A stretch of DNA of 5,737 nucleotides, from contig JACCSF010000070.1 in assembly GCA_013813135.1 (NCBI GenBank), positions 1-5,737 of the forward strand, written 5' to 3'. Source of the DNA: Thermoleophilaceae bacterium (GTDB taxonomy: Bacteria > Actinomycetota > Thermoleophilia > Solirubrobacterales > Thermoleophilaceae). This document shows, piece after piece, positions 1 through 4,995 of this stretch; position 1 is the first letter of the stretch; each line of letters opens with the position of its first letter. The translations under genes were made by a program, and so were the position numbers. A model generated the notes under the pieces. The model saw only the letters and a list, made by a program, of their open reading frames with translations, did not search any database and was not told where the DNA came from.

Positions 1-163
1 GACGACAGCCGCGTCACCCGACAGAGGCCGGGTCAGGCACAGCCAGCCAACCGCGAGGTGGGGCCAGTTCAAGGCCGTCGCGGTGCGAGCAAGCCAAGCC
101 ATCACTCTCAACGCCTACAATCCCACGAATCAACCAGCGTTGCGACCACCGGTTGAGCCCGCC

Positions 164-211
164 CAGTACACGAGCCTCGCTTTTGGCAAAACCCTCACCG
201 ATGCCGGTGTC
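164..211 (+). mobile_element. IS3-family transposase (OrfB) fragment, about 16 codons
   Basis: The plus-strand peptide QYTSLAFGKTLTDAGV matches the segment of IS3-family OrfB (DDE integrase-type) transposases that follows the second catalytic Asp in the usual DRGSQYTS-like block. Here the preceding residues are PVEPA, so the Asp-Arg-Gly is missing, and the following Gly-Asp-x-Tyr-Asp-Asn block is not recognisable. Only a scrap of the element survives, with no terminal repeats that I can define. The frame runs on into a different coding-like sequence, so this appears to be a junction between two pieces of debris. An imperfect inverted repeat, CAACCAGCG / CACCGGTTG (131-139 and 147-155), lies just upstream and could be part of the old element. 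The motif match is seen directly; the family assignment comes from memory of IS3 transposases. Confidence 0.5.
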
Positions 212-620
212 CTGGAAGTGGAACTGCCTGCCTATCAGGTGACCAAAGGATTCCTCGCCCAAGCAAAGCTGATCGGCGATCGTAGGCAGGTGAGGAAGCC
301 GAAGCTTCTCGCCCGATGCCGTGACATGCTGGATTTGACGCCCGCAAGCTATGTCTTTCTCTACGACCCGGACGCGGTGCGAATAGTCCCCGCTCTCGCA
401 GTCCTGGCCAATGGCGGCGAGCCACGCAATCTCCACGCGTGGTCGGTCATGGAGTTCTTCTTCGAGCACTTCGCCTGCTTCCTGGGGTGATCGACGCCTG
501 GGTCGCCCGCTAGGACGAATGCTCAGTGAGATGGCCGACGATCTCGACGCCTGGCGTAGGGAATTCCGGGCGGCAAACTGGTTTTCGCTATCGGCTGCGC
601 CTCAGGAGCGGATGGAATAG
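212..620 (+). pseudogene. Unrecognised coding remnant, frameshifted
   Basis: I do not recognise this family. The plus frame from 212 to a TGA at 488-490 reads like real protein, including KPKLLARCRDML, TPASYVFLYDPDAV and EFFFEHFACFLG, and codons end in G or C more often than chance. After the TGA, a second plus frame continues smoothly as GDRRLGRPLGRM, then ADDLDAWRREF, and ends at TAG 618-620. This suggests one gene broken by a single-frame shift near 485. No credible start belongs to it: the frame is open from base 2 and passes through an IS3-type scrap, so the 5' end was lost. The antisense reading (469 down to 14) looks less protein-like. GC is visibly lower than in the genes to the right, consistent with foreign origin. 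A sequencing error instead of true decay is possible. Confidence 0.38.
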
Positions 621-747
621 CCGCGACACGCCGCCCGTTCGGAGGTCCGTCCCCACGATCTTTCGATGGAAGGGGGAGCGCACCGCAGGTGCTGGAGAGA
701 ACCGATGGCCGTTGACAACCGAGTGGCGACCCACGCCTGAAAACGTA
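621..747. other. Gene-free stretch, nothing recognised
   Basis: Together with 790-901 and 924-991 this forms the gene-poor gap before the GTP cyclohydrolase stop codon. Open frames here on either strand (for example minus 947 down to 588) are arginine/serine-rich in a way typical of random high-GC sequence. Apart from the tRNA-like fragment and the short repeats listed separately, I see no gene, promoter or RNA. Confidence 0.4.
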
Positions 748-789
748 CGGTGGATTCCCGAAACACCGACCTCACGATTATGAGTCGTG
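748..789 (-). pseudogene. tRNA-Met/Ile2 (CAU) 3'-half fragment, possible att core
   Basis: On the minus strand, 789-773 reads CACGACTCATAATCGTG: a perfect 5-bp stem around the 7-base loop CTCATAA, which is the anticodon loop of CAU-anticodon tRNAs. It is followed by a 5-base variable loop AGGTC (772-768) and a T-arm-like GGTGTTTCGGGAATCCACC (767-749). A normal T-arm would be close to GGTGGTTCGAATCCACC, so this copy differs by one substitution and a two-base insertion that breaks the T-loop. There is no D-arm, no acceptor stem and no CCA. Similarity starts at the anticodon stem and runs to the T-arm, the stretch that integrases often use as the attachment core. I read it as a worn att site or tRNA remnant rather than a working tRNA. 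The structure is seen; the att role is inferred. Confidence 0.55.
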
Positions 790-875
790 CGCCGGCGTGT
801 GAACGGCGGGCTTGAGCGGGCACGAGCGGCCGAGAAACCGCCGCAAAACGAGCCATCCGGCAGAGTGCGGGGTTG

Positions 876-893
876 ACGGGCGACGCCGCCCGT
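876..893. repeat. GC-rich inverted repeat (7-bp arms)
   Basis: ACGGGCG (876-882) and CGCCCGT (887-893) pair perfectly around a 4-base loop. It lies about 100 bases past the stop codon of the GTP cyclohydrolase gene. No run of T follows on either strand, so it is a weak candidate for transcription termination. Confidence 0.35.
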
Positions 894-901
894 GTGCGCT
901 C

Positions 902-923
902 TGGTGGACCCGTGGTGGACCCG
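902..923. repeat. 11-bp perfect tandem duplication
   Basis: TGGTGGACCCG occurs twice head to tail (902-912 and 913-923), and an odd palindrome TGAGAGTCTCA follows at 936-946. No reading frame here looks like protein. With the tRNA-like core about 110 bases to the left, such short direct repeats could be arm-type integrase sites, but that is conjecture. Confidence 0.5.
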
Positions 924-991
924 CTGGAAGTGGGATGAGAGTCTCACGCCGGGGGTGCAGAGAGTCGAGCCTCAGCCTCGGCGAGACCGCG

Positions 992-1999
992 TCAAAGGCG
1001 CTCGGGGCTGGGGGCGTCCTCGAGCCACTCGCGCTTCGTCACGTGGTGGCGGACCTGCTCGCCGAAGTCGACTTCGCGGCGCAGATCGCCCAGCAGCCCG
1101 TGGCGCTCGGCGACGACGTTGTGCTGGTGGATCGTCTCCAGGTTCTCCTGGCGCGCGGAGATGAAGGCGTCCGCGCCCAGCCGGCCGAAGCGCTCGATCG
1201 CCATGCGGATCATCTCCCGCACGCAGTCCTCCACGAAGCGCGGCCGCAGGTGCGCCTTCTCGACCACCTCGACCTCGTCCGAGCGCTTCATCAGCTCGTA
1301 GATCTCCGAGCTCATCGCAGACTCCACGACCTCGAGCAGCGTCTCCTCCTCCACCGTCTCGCTGCATGCCTCGGGGCAGCCGACGTGCAGCGTTCCGATG
1401 CCGCGCTGGTTGTGGGTGGCCACCGGCACCGCCTCGAACACGCGCCCGATCTCGTCGTCGGTGAAGCCGCCATCGCGCAGCCGCTCGTGCGAGCGCTCCA
1501 TCACCATCTCCTGCGCGCAGGGGCAGGCCGTCATGCCCTGAGCCTCCACGCCGACGAGGCGGCGCGTGCCGTGCGCCGAAGCCACGGCTGAGCCGAACAG
1601 GGTGTAGATCTCCTGGGTCGGCGTTCCGGAGGCGGGCGCCGGCTTGTGCTCCGGGTAGCGGGCCGCGATCGTGACCTCGGCGCGGCGGCCGGCCTGGCGG
1701 TCGCGCACGCGCTCCGCGATGTGGGAGGCGAGCGTCTCGGCCTTGAAGGCCTCGCCCAGAACCACCTCGTCGATCGCCTCGTTGACGATCTCCTCGAAGC
1801 GCGACATGTGCGCACCCTTCTGCTCCGGCCCCAGGTCGACGAAGCACTCGAGCTCGGCGTAGAAGAGCTGCTCGCTCCCGTTGGAGCGGACGCGGACGAC
1901 CTTCTCGACGCCCGTCACGCCCACGCGCGAGAGACTCACCTCGGTCGAGGGCCGCCGGGCCTGGACGTCCCCGCGGCGGAGCGTCGTTGGCTGGGTCAT
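992..1999 (-). CDS. mptA: GTP cyclohydrolase, MptA/FolE2 family (COG1469)
   Basis: Cytoplasmic, 335-residue enzyme that opens the GTP ring to start pterin synthesis. MptA (type IV) makes dihydroneopterin cyclic phosphate for methanopterin; FolE2 (type IB) makes dihydroneopterin triphosphate. Visible family motifs: N-terminal GDVQ (10-13), GVTGVEK (27-33), KGAHMSR (61-67, with the conserved His64), TACPCAQ (157-163, the conserved cysteine region), THNQRG (195-200) and RPRFVED (252-258). The tunnelling-fold shape and length fit MptA (about 310-320 residues) slightly better than FolE2 (usually 260-300). The ATG at 1999 is chosen because the conserved DVQ segment lies 11 codons after it; the open frame extends upstream only through transposase debris. 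No good Shine-Dalgarno sequence precedes it. Nearby H4MPT genes favour the methanopterin role, but MptA and FolE2 cannot be separated with certainty by eye. Confidence 0.88.
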   Translation of the reverse strand: MTQPTTLRRGDVQARRPSTEVSLSRVGVTGVEKVVRVRSNGSEQLFYAELECFVDLGPEQKGAHMSRFEEIVNEAIDEVVLGEAFKAETLASHIAERVRDRQAGRRAEVTIAARYPEHKPAPASGTPTQEIYTLFGSAVASAHGTRRLVGVEAQGMTACPCAQEMVMERSHERLRDGGFTDDEIGRVFEAVPVATHNQRGIGTLHVGCPEACSETVEEETLLEVVESAMSSEIYELMKRSDEVEVVEKAHLRPRFVEDCVREMIRMAIERFGRLGADAFISARQENLETIHQHNVVAERHGLLGDLRREVDFGEQVRHHVTKREWLEDAPSPERL

Positions 2000-2011
2000 G
2001 GCGCGGCCAAC

Positions 2012-2290
2012 GATATCGAGCGGGCCGCGAGGCAATCGCAGATCGAGGAGCTCTCCGCCCGGATCAGGGGGGAGATCGCCCCCTTCGAGCCCGCGGTTGA
2101 GCTCTTGCGCATGATCCCCGGCGTCGAGCGGCGCGCCGCCGAGGTGCTCGTCGCGAGATCGGCACCGACATGAGCCGCTGCCTGACCGCCGAGCACCTCG
2201 CCTCCTGGGCCGACACCTGCCCCGGCCAGCTCGAGTCGGCCGGCAAGCGCCCCGCGCCTTCCGCAAGAGCTGCCGCACTGGGTAAGCCGG
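2012..2290 (+). mobile_element. IS110-family transposase remnant (C-terminal domain, frameshifted)
   Basis: The plus strand encodes part of the IS116/IS110/IS902 C-terminal transposase domain. The first frame gives a helical stretch, then APFEPAVELLRMIPGV and RRAAEVLVA, and runs into TGA at 2171-2173. Deleting one G near 2155 explains the break: one frame over, EIGTDMSRCLTAEHLASW continues at once, then ADTCPGQLESAGKR. In intact members these blocks are the helix-hairpin-helix-like IPGVG segment, the GTDMSRFPT block and the CPGNNESAGKR block. After about 2260 the match fades; a short AT-poor stretch to about 2370 may hold more of it. The N-terminal DEDD catalytic domain is absent, so the piece is dead. 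It sits between two minus-strand genes and begins within about 15 bases of the cyclohydrolase start codon. Confidence 0.75.
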
Positions 2291-2406
2291 CCTGCTGCTT
2301 GGCGCTCGCCGAGCCAGCTCCCCGCGGATGTGGCGCCGCGGCGCCCAAGAATCGAGGCGTCCAGTGTTCGACGGGCGTCAGACTGCGACATGACTTGGGC
2401 TCCGGG

Positions 2407-3765
2407 TCAGAGGTGATGCAGGTACTCGGCGATCTCCCAATCCGAGACCCAGGCCCGGTGGCGCTCGATCTCGAAGCGCTTGACCGCGAGGAACGTCTTG
2501 ACGATCTGCGGGCCGAGCGCCCGGCGCAGGACCGTGTCGCCCTCGAGCGCCTCGAGGGCTGCGTCCAGCGAGGCGGGCAGGGCCGGGCCGATCAGCTCGC
2601 GGTCCGCGCGGTATGCGTCACCGTCGACGGGCCGCGGCGGGGTCAGGCCCTCCCGCACGCCGTGCGCACCGGCGGCCAGCACTGCGGCGATCGCCAGATA
2701 CGGGTTCGCGGCGCCGTCGGCGACCCGGATCTCGATGCGCGTGGCGCCGCCGCGCTCCGGCGGGATGCGGATGAACGTGGTCCGGTTGTCCCAGCCCCAG
2801 TTCGCGTGCGTGGGCGCCAGCGAGTCAGGCCGGATGCGCCGGTAGGCGTTGATGGTGGGGTTGAGGAACGCCATCAGCCCCGCGGCGTGGGCGAGCACGC
2901 CGGCCGTGAACGCGCGCAACTCGGCGCTGACGCCGTCCTCCTCCCCCGGCGCGTCGAACGCGTTGCGCTCGTCCCGGTTCAGTGAGACGTGGAGATGGGT
3001 GCCCGAGCCACCCTGGTCGTTGAAGGGCTTGCCCATGAACGTGGCCACGAGGCCGTGCTGCGCCGCGATGTCCTTGACGGCCGACTTCAGGCGGAACGCT
3101 CGATCGGCGGCCCGCAGCGCATCGGTGTGGCGCAGGTTGATCTCGTACTGGCTGTTCATGAACTCGTGGTTGACGGCGAAGACCTTCAACCCGAGCTGCT
3201 CCAGCGCCTCGGTCATCCCCCGCACGACGCCGTCGGGGTCCGCCTGCGGCCCGACCGTGTAGACCATGCTCGGCTGGTCGACGCTGCGCCGGATGCCCTG
3301 TGTTGCGGCCGGATCGCGCTGGACCAGGTAGAACTCGAGCTCGGGACCGACGATCGGGTCCAAACCGATCGCCCTCAGGTCCTCCACGGCCTGGCGCACG
3401 GTCCCGCGCGGGTCAGGGATGGGCGTTCCGCCCGCGGCCGGCTCGAGATTCGCCAAGCAGCACGCCACCCCCGGCTCCCAGGGCAGCGTCGTCATGGTCG
3501 ACATGTCAGGACGGGCGATGAAGTCCGGATAGCCCTCGTCGCCGCCGACCACGGGCGTGTGGCGCAGGTCGGTGCCCATCACCGCCGCGCAGAAGCACAG
3601 ACCCTTCTCGATGACGTGGTCGAACGCCGCGATCGGTAGGTCCTTGCCACGGGCGACGCCGTGGAGATCGGGGTACAGCACGCGGACCAACGTCACCGGC
3701 GTGCCATCAGGGCCTTCGGTGGTTTCCCGGCCGGCGATCGCCGCGGGCCGGGAGTCGGTGTGCAA
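2407..3765 (-). CDS. Glutamine synthetase-family ligase, probable glutamate-amine ligase
   Basis: A 452-residue cytoplasmic enzyme with the type I-like glutamine synthetase fold: an N-terminal beta-grasp part (about 20-110), then the catalytic domain. Metal/ATP/glutamate motifs are present: PELEFYL (141-147, E142 and E144), NHEFMNSQYEINL (199-211, E201 and E208), GGSGTHLHVSL (252-262, H257 and H259), NPTINAYRR (302-310), NRTTFIRIP (327-335) and RIEIRVADGAANPYLA (343-358). At the position of E. coli Glu327 (in YEAP) it has Leu316 (SLAP), and the FDGSS block carrying Asp50 is replaced by VMGTD. These residues bind ammonium in true glutamine synthetase, so an amine acceptor (polyamine, methylamine, ethanolamine or a cofactor amine) is more likely. 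The NLY adenylylation site is not seen. Start: TTG 3765, six bases after GAGGAG (3772-3777); an upstream TTG at 3783 would add six residues. Confidence 0.85.
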   Translation of the reverse strand: MHTDSRPAAIAGRETTEGPDGTPVTLVRVLYPDLHGVARGKDLPIAAFDHVIEKGLCFCAAVMGTDLRHTPVVGGDEGYPDFIARPDMSTMTTLPWEPGVACCLANLEPAAGGTPIPDPRGTVRQAVEDLRAIGLDPIVGPELEFYLVQRDPAATQGIRRSVDQPSMVYTVGPQADPDGVVRGMTEALEQLGLKVFAVNHEFMNSQYEINLRHTDALRAADRAFRLKSAVKDIAAQHGLVATFMGKPFNDQGGSGTHLHVSLNRDERNAFDAPGEEDGVSAELRAFTAGVLAHAAGLMAFLNPTINAYRRIRPDSLAPTHANWGWDNRTTFIRIPPERGGATRIEIRVADGAANPYLAIAAVLAAGAHGVREGLTPPRPVDGDAYRADRELIGPALPASLDAALEALEGDTVLRRALGPQIVKTFLAVKRFEIERHRAWVSDWEIAEYLHHL

Positions 3766-3771
3766 GGGGTT

Positions 3772-3777
3772 CTCCTC
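3772..3777 (-). promoter_or_regulatory. Shine-Dalgarno site deciding a TTG start
   Basis: GAGGAG on the minus strand lies six bases upstream of the TTG at 3765-3763. It is the only strong ribosome binding site around this gene start. It lies inside the reading frame that would be made from the farther TTG at 3783, which lacks such a site, so 3765 is preferred. Confidence 0.55.
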
Positions 3778-3815
3778 GATCAAGCTCGAGTACGGGTCCG
3801 CTGCCAGAGATCAGA

Positions 3816-3833
3816 CCGGCCGGAACCGGCCGG
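3816..3833. repeat. GC-rich palindromic hairpin between two genes
   Basis: CCGGCCGGAACCGGCCGG is an 8-bp inverted repeat around AA; each arm is itself a palindrome. It sits in the roughly 100-base gap between the DUF1464 gene stop (3865) and the ligase start (3765). On the minus strand the next bases are TCTGATCTCT, which is only mildly T-rich. It could be a weak terminator, a transcript stabiliser or an operator. I see no convincing promoter in this gap. Confidence 0.4.
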
Positions 3834-3864
3834 CGGAAGGGGCGACCATGTCGGGGGAAGTAGG

Positions 3865-4995
3865 CTAGGCAAGGCGGATGCTCCTGGCGCCGTGCATGCG
3901 CAGGTGGTCCAGCGCGGTGCCGCTCGCCTCGCTCAGGCGCAGCCGCTCGACGAGCGGTGCGTAGCGCCCCCCGGCCAGGCCGTCCGCCAGCAGCGCCGCG
4001 CCCTCCGCTGCCGTCTTGGCGCGCGTGCCCAGCCCGTTGGCGGCCCGGACGGTTGCCACACCGGCGAGCCGTTCGGTCAGCGCGTCAAGCAGGCCGGGAG
4101 CGCGCGCCAGGCGCCCGGCGACGAGAATCTCGCGCGGCGCGGGAACCGAGACCGTCAGGGCGAGCGCGGCCTTCACCGCGCCCTCCTCGAGCGCGAGCCA
4201 TCCGTCGCGGTGGCGGGGATCGCCGCGCAGCGCCTCGAGCGCCCCGGGCGCCGAGAGGTCCAGCTCCCCGCGCGGGTCAAGCGCCCCACCGCTGAAGACT
4301 GTCTCCTTGGAGAGTCCCGCGCCCAGCAGGTAGGCCGCCTCCGCGTCGAGCGCCCCGCATGAGCGAGCCCCGATCGGGGCGCAGGAGCCGCCGAGCCCGT
4401 CGACGATCCGCCCGTGCTCGATCGCGAGCGCGGCGCTGAAGGCGCCGCCGAGCTCGAGCATGATGAACGAGGTCTCCTCGTAGGCCAGGCCAAGCCGGCC
4501 GGCCTGGTCCGCGATGCACAGCGCCGCGCTGGCGACCTTGTCTGCGGTCCCGAGGTCGATGCGGTTCCACTTGCGGTACTCGGGAACCGTGGGCAGGTGG
4601 ATCGCTCCCGGGCCGAAGACGAGTGGCAGTCCGGCGCCGATGAGCGCGCGGATCATCGCGCGCATGCCGCCGATGCCGGCGCGCGCGCCCGCTTGATCGC
4701 TCCGCAGCAACAGCATGAGGGCCAACTCGCCCTCACCGACCCGCTCGCCCGGAACGAGCGGCAGCCCGTAACCGGCGGGACCGAGCACGAGGTCGAAGGG
4801 GCGGTGGGCCACGAGCGCATCGACGAGCGGTGCCGGGTCGAGCGCCAGATCGGCCGATCGGAAGCTCTGGTCGAGCAGCACCTCTCCGCCGTCGAGCGCG
4901 CACACGTCGATGGAGACGGTCCCGGGGTCGACGCCGGCCACCCGCGGACCGGGCGTCGACTCAGACGATCTCTTGGGCCACGGCGTAGACGCCAT
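3865..4995 (-). CDS. DUF1464 (COG2441) predicted kinase, actin-like ATPase fold
   Basis: A 376-residue protein of the DUF1464 family, known mostly from archaea and annotated there as a predicted butyrate kinase without firm biochemical proof. The fold is that of acetate/sugar kinases and Hsp70: GVDPGT (21-26) is the first phosphate loop, GPAGYGLP (72-79) follows, and the family signature is LPTVPEYRKWNRIDLGTADK (134-153). ELGGAFSAALAI (181-192) fits the second phosphate-binding strand pair, and FSGGALDP (234-241) and LVAGRLARAP lie in the C-terminal half. No signal peptide or membrane segment is seen. The ATG at 4995 overlaps the dehydrogenase gene by 35 bases; the first 18 residues are low-complexity read-through of that gene's tail, and a GTG at 4941 would start just before the conserved GVDPGT. 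Neither has a strong ribosome binding site. Tight coupling to the dehydrogenase suggests a C1-related role; the substrate is unknown. Confidence 0.85.
   Translation of the reverse strand: MASTPWPKRSSESTPGPRVAGVDPGTVSIDVCALDGGEVLLDQSFRSADLALDPAPLVDALVAHRPFDLVLGPAGYGLPLVPGERVGEGELALMLLLRSDQAGARAGIGGMRAMIRALIGAGLPLVFGPGAIHLPTVPEYRKWNRIDLGTADKVASAALCIADQAGRLGLAYEETSFIMLELGGAFSAALAIEHGRIVDGLGGSCAPIGARSCGALDAEAAYLLGAGLSKETVFSGGALDPRGELDLSAPGALEALRGDPRHRDGWLALEEGAVKAALALTVSVPAPREILVAGRLARAPGLLDALTERLAGVATVRAANGLGTRAKTAAEGAALLADGLAGGRYAPLVERLRLSEASGTALDHLRMHGARSIRLA

Noticed and set aside
14..469. 151-codon minus-strand open frame at the left end
   Set aside because: Its translation looks less protein-like than the plus frame, which shows an IS3-type motif and a smooth continuation after a frameshift.
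748..789. A working tRNA gene
   Set aside because: The anticodon arm is perfect, but there is no D-arm or acceptor stem and the T-loop carries a two-base insertion.
876..893. Rho-independent terminator for the cyclohydrolase gene
   Set aside because: The hairpin is good but has no T-run on either side and lies about 100 bases from the stop codon.
925..985. A second tRNA-like structure around GAGAGTCTCACGCC
   Set aside because: Possible anticodon-like and T-arm-like pairings have mismatches or wrong loop sizes, and no consistent cloverleaf forms.
812..1591. 259-codon open frame on the plus strand
   Set aside because: It is antisense to the GTP cyclohydrolase and its composition (Leu/Arg/His/Ala-rich) is that of a high-GC antisense shadow; the minus frame carries clear family motifs.
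2000..2278. N-terminal extension of the cyclohydrolase frame to an upstream start
   Set aside because: The 93 extra codons are the antisense of the IS110 transposase remnant and are Arg/Gly/Pro-rich; family similarity begins just after the ATG at 1999.
2989..3639. 216-codon open frame on the plus strand
   Set aside because: Antisense shadow of the glutamine-synthetase-like gene, with no motif of its own.
3661..4362. 233-codon open frame on the plus strand
   Set aside because: Mostly antisense to the DUF1464 gene, with the composition of a shadow frame.
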